Positions 10,824 to 23,356 of a stretch of DNA of 64,000 nt are shown one piece after another. Source of the DNA: Thamnidium elegans (lineage: Eukaryota; Mucoromycota; Mucoromycetes; Mucorales; Mucoraceae); assembly GCA_025201345.1 (NCBI GenBank), contig JAIXMG010000022.1, positions 496,001 through 560,000 of the forward strand, in the 5' to 3' direction. The position numbers were made by a program, and so were the translations under genes. The notes under the pieces are model-generated. The model searched no databases, was not told where the DNA came from, and was given only the letters and a program-made list of their open reading frames with translations. Each line of letters opens with the position of its first letter. Within the stretch, counting starts at the first letter, position 1.

Positions 10824-10996
10824 CAGTAGTGGCTCTATTTAAGAGTGTTCGATTTAAGGGTAGGTTCTATTTAAGGGTGAATTTCTCCAGGGCACCTTCT
10901 TCTGTTCCCCGCTTTAACACCGCTATTATCGCTAATAATCGATTTAAGGGTGGATTTCCTGAGAATTTCGGCCACCCTTAAATAGAGCCGCCACTG
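10824..10996. mobile_element. MITE with TA target duplication
   Basis: A 173-bp non-coding element bounded by near-identical terminal inverted repeats: CAGTAGTGGCTCTATTTAAG at the left and, read from the other strand, CAGTGGCGGCTCTATTTAAG at the right (18 of 20 identical). It is flanked on both sides by TA (10822-10823 and 10997-10998), the target duplication of Tc1/mariner/pogo transposases. Inside, the TIR core is iterated as CGATTTAAGGGT and CTATTTAAGGGT near both ends. It is too short to encode a transposase and is presumably mobilised in trans. Confidence 0.8.
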
Positions 10997-11121
10997 TATA
11001 CGCTGTGTCAATGCTATATGGTAGGTTTGTGTGCACACGTCCAGAAAATAGAAAGTTTAGGCTAAAACTGTTTCTGTTTATCCAGAATATTTACAAGTCT
11101 AATTTGTTAATTTTATTTGTT

Positions 11122-12983
11122 TTACAGAAAAATAATTGTAATGATGAATATTAATGCGTATAATGGTAATGTTAATGTGTATATTAATGATGAAGCTTGA
11201 CTGAGAGATTGGCCATAAATCCAGTTCTCTTTTCCGTCAGTAGGATAATTGTACAATATATTGACACGAGTTTTTTCGTTCATGCGACCTTTGACTTTAT
11301 AACCCATATCGATGGCATTATCAATTACTGTCTTGTTCTCATTATAAAAAACACCAGTATTGTTAATAGTAAAGTTTTCTGTGATTAAACTAGATACTCG
11401 TTTCATATAATTTGCTAATTGAGGGGGTGTAAAGTTACGATCTGAAAGAAAAAGTGCCATTGTACCAGCAACGTCTAAAAAAGAGAAAGAGAGTTAGATT
11501 TAGATTACTTTTTTTATTACTATAATATTACTTACGTGGAGCGGCCATGGAGGTACCTGACAATGTGCGTGTTGCTGTTGATGATGTTGGCCAAATTGAC
11601 TTAATATTGGTACCAGGGGCAAAACTAAGTAATATATCCATGTTAGTACAAATATTCTATATCGCGATCTAATTTTTTTTGTCTTACATATCGACACATT
11701 GTCCGAAATTAGAGTAATACGCAACCGAGTCATCCTGATCTATCGCACCGACGGTAATCGCACCTGGTGTACTACCAGGACTATAAAGACATGCATCTTC
11801 ACCATAATTACCCGCTTGTAAAAAATAATAAGATTAATTCATTGCTATAGATTAAAAGGTCTAAAAATTTACCAGCAACAGAAAAATGTATACCAAGACC
11901 TAATGCTTGTTCGATAGCATCATTCGTAGCTTGACTATAAAGTGCGCCAAGAGATAGACTAAATAGTACAAATTATTATAAACTTAAGCATTGATTAATT
12001 GAAAATAATAATAATAACTTACTTGACGATGCTTTTAGCCCCAGGCTTGCTTTTGTGTTGCTCTACAATCCACTGAAGACCGACCAAGACATCAGAAAGT
12101 CTACCGTTGCCTTCACTATCTAATGTTTTTACAGATACTATCTCCGCCTTTTTTGCCACTCCGTATTTTGTGCCACAACATACGCCAGCTACGAAGGTAC
12201 CATGGCCATTAGCATCGGTATGATCATTCGGGTCACCGACAACAGTTTTTCCGATAGTTACTCGACCAGCAATATCAGAATGGTTTTCGTTAATGCCTGA
12301 ATCCATCAAATATATAGTAACTCCGTCTCCCTATTGTATTGAGAATTAATAAAGAGTCGCTACATGAATAACGCTATTTTTATATATTTACAGAAACTGT
12401 TGGAAATTTGTAATTGCCATCGGTTCCTGAACGTTGATCGATTCTATCTAAGCCCTAGAATAATAAAATAGTATTAGCATCTTTATTAAGATAAAATGAA
12501 GAAAATAATAAGACGGGTTACCCAGCTAGGTGGATTGGTTTGAACAAACTCTTGTAATGAGAATGAAGCATCTTTAATCCAATATTGAACAACACTTTCG
12601 TCCGTAGTTTCATTAGCCGATAAAAGCTCTTCAACTTCTTTAGATTGAAATCGAGCCGAGTACCATCTGAACTTTCCAATTGTATTAAACCTTATAGAAT
12701 CGGTAATGTTTAGCGTCGGTTTCTCGGTACTGTTTTTTGACAAAGATGTGTCGTTAGTTCCATTTGTGTTACTCTTTTTTTGGTGTAAATTTAACTTTTG
12801 GATTTGATTTTTGATATTGACTGATGGGACATCTGGTTTAAATACGACAATATAGTGGTTTGAATCCGTTAATTTAGGTTGTGCTGGTAGGACGTTTTCC
12901 TCGATGGTATTTGCCAGTGTTAATGAAATAAGGTATAAAAGAGTATATGTTGCAAAAAGTAACGCTTTATTATTAGAAAACAT
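11122..12983 (-). CDS. subtilisin-like serine protease (S8)
   Basis: Seven exons (12983-12522, 12454-12392, 12330-12023, 11958-11873, 11814-11688, 11624-11536, 11474-11122) encode 495 residues. A signal peptide (to about residue 24) precedes an I9-type prodomain beginning HYIVVFKPDVP and a peptidase S8 domain with all four active-site positions. These are Asp185 (YLMDSGIN), His218 (NGHGTFVAG), the oxyanion Asn309 (SVAAGNYG) and Ser374 (LSGTSMAAPHVAG). The prodomain is enlarged by an Asn/Thr/Ser-rich linker with several N-glycosylation sites. The C-terminus ends in a hydrophobic run (SLIYTLTLPLYALIFIITII) after a Ser-rich stretch, which suggests GPI anchoring or a membrane tail rather than free secretion. 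The family is proteinase-K-like. A membrane-held subtilase could act in wall remodelling; that is inference. Confidence 0.88.
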
Positions 12984-14197
12984 TTACTCTCTTTAAGGCC
13001 AAAACCAAAAAAAAAAAGTATAAAAAAAGGGCCTTGAAAAAAAGTAACAAAAAGGTATGGTTTTTTGTATCTTTAAATACTTTTTTTTTTTTTTTTTTGA
13101 AAAAAGTATATAGGATCCACAAAATTAATAGGCAAGTAACTTAAAGTTGAAGGTCTGTGTAGCACAACACAAATTTTAATACCTTGGTATTTTTTTTCCC
13201 TTTTTATTATTTTAATAATTCCCATTACGAACAATATCTATAAACGTGTTATCATCCTTTTTCAAGATTATTTGTTTCATGAATTTTTTTTTTCTGTACA
13301 TTTTTCAGATATTATGTACAATACAAAATGTCCTAATTGTTTAAAGGTATTTTGTATTGTTATGATTGGGACTATAAGGAGGGGCTTTTTTTATTCTTGT
13401 ATAACATTAAGAGAAGCATAACACTGACGTACTCCTTTATACTGGGAACACGAGGAATTAAAACCTAAGGCGTTGCTGTATAATTGGAAAAACGTGTTCC
13501 ACCACGACCGTAAATTTTTGGACGGTGGATGAATAAGGCAAATCGCAAATAGCCTAGACCTACCAAACTCTGGCAGTCATTTGTTACTGCACCTGGTGTC
13601 ACGCGAGCTAGTATAAATACATGTTTTTTCTGCGTGTAAAACTGACACCACCATGATGCCAAGTAGTAGAATTAAGAATAAAAAGTTCTAGTCCTGGAGG
13701 TCTTCCTGCGCATACTAGAATAATGATAGTTTTAGCTACTTACAAGTTTGAAAACCCTAATTTTTTTCTCTCCTTGTTTTTTATTCCAAGTGGAAGACAA
13801 TCAAAGTGAATTGCTGTACACTTCGGGTTTTTGTTTATACTGAAAAGATTAAATAAATAATCCTATTTAGAATGTTACAAAAACTAATAATTCTTAAATG
13901 ATGACAGCAACAGAAAATTCTAGTTCAAATAACCACTCCTCATATTTTCTGCTTCAGTTACGGTGAAACGCCGCTTTATGCTAAGATGCCGCATTTTAAG
14001 TTCATTATACTGCATAATCTAATTTAATTCTTGCGGATAAATAGGATATATAGTTTTATTATAATATTTTTTATTACAAAATCTTCATACTTTTTTAATA
14101 AAGAGTATGCTAATAAATTAAGAAATTAGTGTATAGTTATTTTATACAAAAAAGAAAGGTTCTTTTTTTTTTGAATTATTTAAAAATAGTGAAAGGT
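12984..14197. other. spacer with a possible broken small secreted-protein gene
   Basis: About 1.2 kb between the protease and the myosin 3' end. It holds A/T runs near 13080 and a stretch at about 13400-13690 whose minus strand looks coding but contains a stop (listed separately). Apart from these I see nothing that can be assigned. Confidence 0.5.
13408..13690 (-). pseudogene. possible broken small Cys-containing secreted protein
   Basis: One minus-strand frame reads a hydrophobic signal-like segment (FLFLILLLGIMVVSVLHA), then EKTCIYTSSRDTRCSNK, a TGA, and continues open as LPEFGRSRLFAICLI... to NSSCSQYKGVRQCYASLNVI and a TAA. Thus about 95 codons are open apart from one in-frame TGA near the middle. 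The frame lacks an upstream ATG in the same exon other than the Met inside the hydrophobic run. An upstream GTAAGT donor and two AG acceptors suggest a 5' exon. It could be a pseudogene, a mis-sequenced base, or chance. No family recognised. Confidence 0.3.
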
Positions 14198-17100
14198 CTA
14201 TAACTCTACTGGTTCCTCAGCGATTGTAGTGTTTTCTAAAGATGACTCTACTGCCGCCCTCTTTTCAATGAGAGCATTCTCCAGTAAAGTCAAACGACGA
14301 ATACGCTTTAAATTTAACCAAGCTGGTAAATAAAGGTACGGGATTGTTTCTCGAGGATTGGGAATTTCGAAAGGAGATGTGGTCTCTTCAATCAATACAG
14401 AATCTAAAAGCAAGACATCGCTTTTATCTCCGTTTACAACACGAGTAGCTACAGCACGAAGGATATCTGCGCTAATAGGATTTTCGTAGTCTGCAACATG
14501 ATATTGTGATATTAATTTTTGAATTTGAGTAGGTGATAAAATCCAACAGACATCATAGATGTTTTCAATATCTTCCAACGTAGCCTTTTTAAATTGTAGT
14601 AATTTAGTAGCTTGCATTAAATGTTCTAATTGAAGTGTGCCTTCTGGAATATCATGACTCTTGCACCATTCTTCAATTCTAGTGATATTATATTGGATTT
14701 GCATAGCTATAAATATATATGTTAATATATATCAAGCTATAAATATATCAAATTTTAATAAGGTTACCTCTCTTCCAAGACGAGAAATTCTTTCTCATCA
14801 AAAGGTCATTAAACGCCATAATACCAGTCATTTTCAAAACCTCAGTTAAAACTTGATAAGCAATAGAAGGTTCAATAAAGTAACATTTCATTGTACGATG
14901 CACCTTATTCAAGTAATTCAAAACGTCGTCCATATTATAAGCAGGTCCAGTAGAGCCCAACAATAACTTATTAAAGAATCTACCTGAATCGTTGGTAACA
15001 AACCCAGGAAGAGACTGACTTTCGATAACCGCAGGAATCACCATCTTACTGTACTTTCTCTTGATTTCTCTCATCCAAGCATGGAAAATATTATCTTCAA
15101 GACATTGCATTTCAAATTTAATTGTTTGCATTAGTTTTTCAAATTCGCGCCAGCCAACAGTTTGGCCCTTTTCGTGCATTTCAATTTCAATACGGTTTTC
15201 GGATCGTACAATCAATGATAAAAGTTCGTGAACGTTTGTTAGCCAAAATGCGCAAGGTATAATAGCCTCTTCGCCAGAATAGCTCTACGGATTTAAAAGA
15301 AAAAGAAAAAAGTTAATATAAAACAAAGCAAAAAAATGATAACATTTGGTAAAACTTACCAAACATTGTTTTTGAATAGTATCCATAACGGAAAATAAAA
15401 GGTTTTCTGATTCTCGGTTATAACCGATTCTCCACATATCATTAATACACATGTTGATAAGATGAGCAGGGAACAAGACTTCTTTATGAGAAGGAGGATT
15501 CTTTTCACTAGGTAAAGGAATTTTAAGAGACTTGATAAGGCCTTCCAATACCTCTTCTAAAAGAGGCTCTTCCTGTCTTAAAATAGCATTGATCTATTTT
15601 TTTAAAAGAAGTTAAGACAATAAAATTTACTGAAATCAAAAATTAAATAATTACCTCATCTTCAGGATTATCAGAGATTTCATCTAAACGGCTACTCTTT
15701 CCACCAGCAAGAGTATTTGATTGACCGACCGATAAAGGACGAGGATTCTTACCACCATTCAATTGTTCAGCCTTACGGATTTGATCGATTGATGTTTTAG
15801 GAATATTACCGGTCATTTCGGCCGAACTATTACGACGAATTTTACGATGAGTTAAAACGCTTGTCTGGCGAAGCGGTTTGATATCGTCTTCTAATTCAGT
15901 GGGGCTGCGATCATTTATGAATACGGGTGAAGTGCGTCTTGAGTATCTAGCAGGCGATATTGTTCTTGATCTACTGTTATCGGTAGGAGGCAACGAAGCT
16001 TGCTGTTGACGGGTATGGATAGATTTAGCAAGTTGAGCCTTCAATGCCACAATTTGAGACTTCAAGTCTGCGATTTCTTCGTTATTATTAGGTGGTTCGA
16101 TCTTCAACAAAGTCTCGTTCTTTTCTTTCTCTACCTGTAACAAAATTCGAATATCGTTCAATTCCGTATTTAACAACGAAATCTTTTCTAACGCAGCAGC
16201 GTGATCAGAACACGCCTTTTCCTTTTCTAAAACAAGAAGGTCAAAGTCGGATTGAGGTACGCTGCTCTGACGAATTTTGGTTTCCATCTCTCTTGAATTG
16301 TGCTCCATTTTTTCGTGTCGATCAGACCAAGATTTGATTTGGGTTTCAAGATGTGATACGCGAATAATTAATTCTTTCTTTTCTTGCTTTAATGTTGTTA
16401 CTGTTTGAGTTAACTCGACTACCTTGTTCTCTAATTTGTAAGAGACTTCCTTGAAATGGTTGGCAGATTTAGCATCAGCGCGTAGTATCAAAAGTTCTTT
16501 GCGAGCAGCATGACGACGAACACAAGATTGTAAAAAGATAATCTTTTCAAGTTGCATTTTATACCATTTACGAACAAGCATGCCTCGAACATGGCGTTGG
16601 ATTTTAACTGCTGCATTATGTTGACGTAATTCCTGATGTCCTTGACGGGCTTTACGAGAGCGAATAGCTTTTTTTAAATATTATATATATATTAGTATAT
16701 GCCTTTTTTTGTTCCTGTATATTATAGTGTTACCTGTTTGTAATTTAACAACAAACAATTTCTTCGCCAAAAATTCTTTACGAGCGAAAAATCTACGGAA
16801 ATTCTTTTGTAAAGTAATAGCAGCCTTCTCTTGTCGCAACATGAGTAATTTCTTTTCAGCGGCCTTTTTACGGGCAATACATTGTAATTTGATGGTAAGG
16901 TCTCGCATCTGTACGTAGCGTTGACGATAAACAAATCGTCGAATATTCTTTTGAAGTACTGTAGCACATGCATCGAATCTATCAGATCTAATTTTTTCAA
17001 GGTATGCCAACTAAAAATAAAAAGAGTCAGCTTTTTTTCTTTTCTATTTGCATATATACGTTCATTTCTTACCTGTCCAGCACGGAAGAAGATTTTCGTT

Positions 17101-19393
17101 TCTCCCACTTGGTACTTATCAGTATCACTAATACAAGCATCTAAAATCACTTGACACAATTCTCTTACATCAGGGTTAGCTTTTGGATCCCAATTACTAG
17201 ACGGTACAAGCGCATAATAACGGTCAGCGAATTCTTCAAAGGTCCAACGCGAAGGGTATCCAAGACAACTGATACGAATGGTTTCCAAGACACCACAGGC
17301 ACGAAGCTGAGAGAGTACCATGGGGGCTTCAAATTCCCAAGCTGCTTTAGCTTCATTTGGTTTAATACAACGAATATAATGTACATTTGTTTCGCCGATG
17401 GTATCCATCAAATTAATCAACGAGTTTTTAAAGATGGAGCCAAGCGTAGGTTTCTTAACCGCCATGCTCTTTCTCTTATTTTCAACAGACACAGAAGCAT
17501 TAGCAGCAGCGGCAGCAGACGCCGATAAGATTTCATCCAGAAATGAAAATTCCGAGTTTTGTAATAGCTGGAGGTGCTCATCGGGTACCGAATCCTTATT
17601 TTTCTCTAAAAAGTTCTCTGCTTCGTATTCTACATCATGCGCATAATGTGCGATGGTGAAAGCGGAGCTAGAGAAACGAGGCTTTTTAAAGTAATTCTTG
17701 TAATCTGGGGAGCTGAAATTATCGTACAACTTTTGACAGAACGCTTGATCGGAACCCGCAGGCAGACGGGACTCTTCATCCAACAGAGACAAGATACCCA
17801 GCTTTCCTTCAATCATCTCAATACATTTCTGGTTATCGCTAAACTCGATAAACGTCCAGTTAATCTTTTCGCGTATATACTCTTCTTGTTCTAATTTAAA
17901 CACGTGTTGATTAAACTGCTGTTGAAGTTTCTCGTTTGCATAATTAATACAGAACTGTTCAAACGAGTTCTTTTTGAAATGCTCGAATCCGTAGATATCC
18001 AGCACACCGATGAAGTTGCGGATGGCGTTTGTATCAGGCGCTGAAAGACTTTGATTGGTGATCTCAACAAGCCAGTCGAATAAATTTGAATAAATGTATT
18101 TGGCAACAGAGTCTTTTACTACTTGAGCTTGTGTGGGGCTTAAATTCGTGACAATTTTCTCTGATCGTGTAATAATTTGCTTTCGTACAATCCATTTTCT
18201 AAATTCTGCAGTGTTAATTCCCAGTAACCGAGTAGCTGTTAAAAGTGCATGGTCGGACTCTGACAGCATAGCGTCTCCACGACCAGTGATGGTAATGTTA
18301 CCTAAATGAAGTAACGCAGCTAAAACGCGAAAGATCTTCCACTGCAAGTCAACAGATAGCCCAACGGTCGATAAAGCCTTTTGAGTGACTTCAAATTCCT
18401 CTGCATCGTTGACACCAGCAATCTCTCCAGTTCCACTTTGATTTAGATAATGAAAATTTGTATACTGACTTAACTCAAAATCCTTTTTTTCTTTAGACGG
18501 TGCACCAGCACAGAGCTGATAAAAGATGTGATAGTTTCTTTCTATCTCTGGTTGAAAGATCAATCTTGACCGTTCCAAAAGATAGGTTCTGATCTTGGCA
18601 CCGATAATATTTGCATCGTTATCAAATTGGATTTCAATATATTTACCAAACCGAGAACTGTTATCGTTACGTGATGTTTTTGCATTACCAAAGGCTTCCA
18701 TAATTGGATTCGTGGCTATTTAAAAATTAATAGTTTAATCATCTGTACCACTTTTATTTTTTTAAAGTTGTTACCTAAAATTTGTTCTTCTACTTCTGTC
18801 ATCGATCCATCTGATTTCTTTTTTTTCCCTGCTACTTCTTGATCATCTGCAGTTGCAAAGTAACGCATGATAAACTTTGCACTCACTGTCTTACCAGCAC
18901 CACTATAATAGATATAAGTTACACTAGCTACTGACTTTTTTTTTTTAATTTTTTACCTTTCACCTGATACAACAATAGTCTGATTAATTTCTTCTCTAAT
19001 CATACATCTATACGCTTCTTCAGCAATAGCAAACAAATGAGGTTCTAACTCTCCACGTCGTTTACCCGAGTACTGTTGTACAATGTCAGGATCATAAAGT
19101 GATACACGAGCGAACGGGTTGACAGCGATCAAAACAATACCGGAGTAAGTGTAAATTAAATGTTGCATATATCTTGTTCTAATCGTATTTAAAACTAGTT
19201 TTTTTTTATTAGTACGATAATGTGATTTTTTTTTTTAAAAAAAAAAACTTACCAGCAGGTTCGTTCAAGTAACTTAGGTTGGTCAAATCATCTGTGTATT
19301 CCATTTTCGGTGGGTTTCGAAGTGGTGGTAAAGTAGATCCATTTGTTTTTTCGATATCTTTTAAACTAGATTCAAATACATGCACCTAAACCC

Positions 19394-19425
<32 letters not shown>

Positions 19426-19662
19426 ATATTTCAAATATCTTTTTTTTAGCAGAGAAAAAAAAGGAGAATCGCGATTTTATACCTTTGTATTATCATTATC
19501 ATCTTCAAAGGTTATAATAATTTTATCACCTTCTGTATTATTGGATATACACGAAGCAGACACCCACCCTTCTTCTTTATCAGGAAACCAAGCTTTAGTT
19601 CCTTTTGTGTATACTTGTATAGTCTGTGCTATATTTAACTCTACGTTGGTTCCTTCTAGCAT
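14198..19662 (-). CDS. class V myosin heavy chain
   Basis: Ten exons (19662-19483, 19385-19253, 19194-18957, 18902-18775, 18715-17073, 17010-16734, 16667-15655, 15593-15360, 15284-14768, 14706-14198) give 1623 residues, normal for myosin V. The N-terminal SH3-like segment has TKGTKAWFPDKEEGWVSA. The motor domain runs to about residue 774 with the P-loop GESGAGKT (182-189), NAKTSRNDNSSRFGKY switch I, DIYGFE switch II and the HYIRCIKPNE helix. Six IQ-like motifs follow (about 780-905), then a coiled coil with a Ser/Arg-rich linker, and the cargo-binding DIL domain from about 1205 (FFNKLLLGS, AMQIQYNITRIEEW). It moves secretory vesicles and organelles along actin. The calmodulin gene in this window could supply its light chains. 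Most introns are in the first and last quarters. The ATG at 19662 is the first in frame. Confidence 0.95.
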
Positions 19663-20174
19663 ATTTTCGTTAATCGTAAAAAAAAAAAAAAAAGAGAAAG
19701 AGGGAGAGAGAAAAAAAAAGGGCCTTGTATACAAACTAAAAAAAAAAACGTCAATCCGAGAATAAACGGAATTTTAATTATTGAAACTTTTTTTTTCTAT
19801 TTCCAATGACGTACAATGTATCTGTCCCTCAAAAGGTGATAAAATAAACTAAGGTGGTCCAAAAAGGAAAGTAGGTGGTGATATTACCTAGGTAAAAAAA
19901 AAGCACCAAATACTCTTTTTGAGTCGTTTTTTTAAACAAAAAAAAAACTTAGCTCGCAGTATTTTTTCTTATATTTTTATACGGCACTGCTTCAAAAAAA
20001 GAGGGGAACTTGACATGATGGTTACACCTTATTTTTCGATCCGGGATATTTTAACTTCCCGGGACAATTTTTTAAAAATGATAAATTTTGTTGCCACAGT
20101 TTAAAAAAGAGCTTATGTTCGTTTAGATAGAAAATAAAAGAAAAAGGCAGTTTTTTATTACTGAATAAAAAAAA
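19663..20174. promoter_or_regulatory. upstream region of the myosin gene
   Basis: About 510 bp between the myosin start codon and the 3' end of the next gene, both on the minus strand. It must hold the myosin promoter. I see A-runs near 19678 and 19709 and no recognisable factor site or coding frame. Confidence 0.4.
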
Positions 20175-20986
20175 TCATTCCGATGTATAATAGTATGTAC
20201 AGTTAAGTAAAGAAAAGGATTTTTTAACTCTCTTTGGTGGTACGACTTTCTCCTCTATGATAGGTTTATCTCTTACAATAACGATAGGAACACTTGAATG
20301 CTTTAAGCGATACTTGAAGATACCCGTTCCCGAGTACGCATGCTTATATTTCAACTTATTCCTTGATCCAACGATTAGCATGGAAGGTTGATACATTCTA
20401 ATCTTTTTTTAATATAACAAGTTAGAACCAAAAGCAAAAAAAAAAACTACTTGTTTTACCATTTCTTCTAATGCGACTTCGGGTCTACCAAAGGTTAATT
20501 CTACAATCATTTGAATCTAAGAAACGAAAAAAAGTATACATTTATCAATACACTCCTTTTTTTGCATTTGCATTTGCAATAAATATTTACTATATACTTT
20601 GTCTCCTTGGTGTGACTTCATGATCCAATCAATGATCTCTTCTGCTTTTTGTTTAGGATCTTCCGTATTATTATTCAGTTGAGGATAAACACCTACGACA
20701 ACAATTTCATCACCTTCATCCATAAGACTCTAAAATAAGATAAAAATTAAGAACAGGAAAAAAAAATCTTATTACAAAGTTAAATATTCACTCTTAATGT
20801 AAATGATAAACTATCAAGAATCTCTTCCAATAGATCAATAGCCACCATATAAGTACGAGATCTTCTTGTTTTTTTAAACCCAAAGCTTGATTGTTTCAAA
20901 GTAAATGAATGATAAGCAGGTGGAATATTAGTAACGTTATCGAACGATACTCTTCGTTGATAAGAAGGCTGAGTTGTAACAGTCAT
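20175..20986 (-). CDS. universal stress protein-like (UspA fold)
   Basis: Four exons (20986-20792, 20729-20598, 20516-20460, 20402-20175) encode 203 residues. After a leader of about 45 residues the UspA Rossmann-like order is visible: a first strand (RSRTYMVAID), a helix, a second strand (GDEIVVVGVYPQ), a helix (KAEEIIDWIMKSHQGDK), then IQMIVELTFGRPEVALEEMI, the strand PSMLIVGSR, and a C-terminal SVPIVIVRDK strand. The GSR...GTGIFKYRLKHSSVPIV block occupies the place of the G-2X-G-9X-G(S/T) ATP-binding motif but is not a perfect match, so nucleotide binding is uncertain. USP-domain proteins act in stress and redox signalling. Fungal ones are poorly characterised. A basic tail follows the domain. 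Confidence 0.75.
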
Positions 20987-21250
20987 ATTATATAAATAGA
21001 AAAATTAAAAGAGAAATGAGAACGATTTTTTATTAAAACGTTTATATATATATATATTTATAATATTTCCGCAATAAAAAAAAACAAACAAAGCAGTAAA
21101 AATAGTAATAATAGTAGTAGTAGAATCAAAGAGTATGTGTAGTCTACCAAATATATATGTATACAAAAAAAAATGAAGAAAAATGAGAAGAGGAAATGGA
21201 ATATAATATATATATATGAGCTTTTTTTTTGTTTTTTTTTGTTGTCGTTT

Positions 21251-22354
21251 TTAGAACGTAGGCGGTTGCCATTGAGGTTGTTGTGGATCTATTATATTAT
21301 ATTGTTGCTGTTGTTGTGGTTGCTGCGGTTGTAATAATTGATCAGAATTTGGATATTGTTTTAATTTTGCAATATGTGAATGTTCAATATGATACTTTAG
21401 TCCGTTTAAATTCTTGTACCGTTTATTACAGTATCCAATCGTACACATGTAAGGCTTTTGAGCGTCTCTTTCTGCTTCACTTAACGTATCTTCTTCTGAA
21501 TGTCCGTGCATTTGATGATATTTTAAACCGTTTGGGTTCTTGTATGCTTTATCACAATTAGCTATCGGGCATTTATAAGGTTTATCTTGTCCATCATCTA
21601 TATCAGTTTTTAAAAGTAAATACATTATATATCACTTTTTTTTAAAATAAAAAGCCTTATTTACCGCATGTTTGATACAATGCTTCAGATCTAAAATATT
21701 GAATATGGCTAGGAGATAAAGGATTGGCGGACCTACTATTAATTAAAGAAGGCAAAGCTTGCTTCAAAATCTCTTCTGTATGTTGTTGATGATTTGTAAT
21801 ATTCGCATTAGTAGTCGTCGTAGTTGAAGTAGGAGATATAAGGGTAGGTGTCACCAAGGGAGTATCAGCTGAATTGACCGCAGTAGTGACTCTTAAATCA
21901 CTCTTTCGAACTAAAGGACTGGAAGTAAGAGCAGCTAATTCATGAGGTTGTGTCGGTAAAGGGGTTGGAAAATCTTGGTCCATCATGACGTCGTCATCAT
22001 CGTCCCCTGTAGCTGGCTCTTGCTCTTCGTCTTCTTTTGGTTCCGGTTCTTCTTCTATGGGTTCATGGTGATGTTCTTCGTAATGGTGTAATAGCTCATG
22101 TAAATCTCTTACTCGCATACCACAGCACACGAGATCGCTACAAAACGCTGACTCCAATTCTCTTTGGTGAACAAAACTATCTCGGTGCTGAAAGATAGCT
22201 GGCATAGTATGTGACGAAGGTGAATAAGACATGGCCGAAGAACCACTACTATAAAGTCTTTGATTAGTTTATTTTATAATAAAAGAAAATAGAGATCATG
22301 TCTAACTTACATTGGCTTGTGCTTTAACGTAATGTTTATATTTTGTGAAGTCAT
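21251..22354 (-). CDS. Sfp1-like C2H2 zinc-finger transcription factor
   Basis: Three exons (22354-22311, 22248-21665, 21597-21251) give 324 residues. An N-terminal degenerate finger has the family pattern AFCSDLVCCGMRVRDLHELL followed by a His/Glu-rich segment. The C-terminus has a pair of spaced C2H2 fingers with Cys219/Cys224/His237/His242 (KPYKCPIANC...GLKYHQMHGH) and Cys261/Cys266/His279/His284 (KPYMCTIGYC...GLKYHIEHSH), the arrangement shared by yeast Sfp1 and animal JAZF1. Acidic (EEEPEPKEDEEQE) and Ser/Thr-rich stretches lie between, and a Gln/Pro tail ends the protein. Sfp1 couples nutrient signals to ribosome biogenesis genes in yeast. A similar role here is inferred from the finger arrangement. 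Exon 1 is 44 bp. It is divergent from HSP60. Confidence 0.82.
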
Positions 22355-22641
22355 TCCTTTTTTTTTTTTTTTTTTTTCAGATTTAATAATAATAAAAAAA
22401 AAAAAAATGACCAGAAAAAAAAGGAAAGGATTATTACCAGAGAAGTTTCGGTTTTAGAAAGAAAGAAAAGAAGAAAAAAAGAAAAAAAAAAAGTGACAGG
22501 TTTGACGGTTGGTTTATAATGCACCAACCAAAGTCATAAACCTTAGATAGAGTTACACAGAATTAATATATCTCGAAAAAGAACTGTATTGATGATTAAT
22601 CCTTTTCTTTTTTTATTGTGTATATCCCTTGGCTTTTTTTT

Positions 22642-22674
<33 letters not shown>

Positions 22675-23356
22675 ATTTTGACAGTGAATGCTCATTAAAG
22701 AAAAGACCGCAGCTTTTACGTCATTTTATTACCAATAAGGTATATTTTTCTCTGCTGTAAATGGGTCACGCTTTTTTTTTAGCAGCTATAAACTGGGAAC
22801 ATCCCAAAGACAAATTGAATCCTTTGAAAATAACATTTTTTTACGCGCCAACCGTGTGACTTTTTTTTTTTTGGTATCCATGCAGGCTCTTTTCACTCCT
22901 TAACAAAAATAAGCTTTTTTTTTGCTTCGTGATATAGTCGATCGATTGGTCCAAGACAATAATGTGGGAAAAAAAAAACCAAAGCTTTACAACATTTAAA
23001 AGTCCTAGTTTACAGCTCCCAATTTTCTCTCGAATTAAAATAGCTTTTACAACACGAAAAAAATAATACATGTACGAGAACATTCTTTACACGTTAAAAG
23101 AAGCACCGAGAAAAACGTCTCTTAGCAACACTTCAAAAAGAATCCCATTGCAATTGCGTAGCAAATCAAAAAAAATGACTAAGCCACTGATTGGTGTGTT
23201 TCTAGGTCTTTCCACAGATCATTTACAGTTTTTGCGGGGGTAGAAAACAAAACAAAAAAAAAACAAAAAAAAAGTATTAAAGGTTCCTATCAATTTTAAA
23301 CCATTTCCCCCCCTTTTTTTTTCTTCTTCTTCTTTATCCAACAAAATAAAAATAAA
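22355..23356. promoter_or_regulatory. divergent Sfp1-like/HSP60 promoter region
   Basis: About 1 kb between two outward-facing start codons. It carries a poly-T run near 22646-22672 and CT-rich sequence just before the HSP60 start. At 23078-23085 GAACATTC is the inverted two-unit core of a heat-shock element (GAAnnTTC), about 275 bp upstream of the HSP60 ATG. A canonical element has three or more units, so this is only suggestive. Confidence 0.4.

Noticed and set aside
13465..13662. Minus-strand 65-codon frame beginning MASWWCQ
   Set aside because: It starts at TTG, and its protein is less plausible than the overlapping frame with the signal-like segment; there is no ATG.
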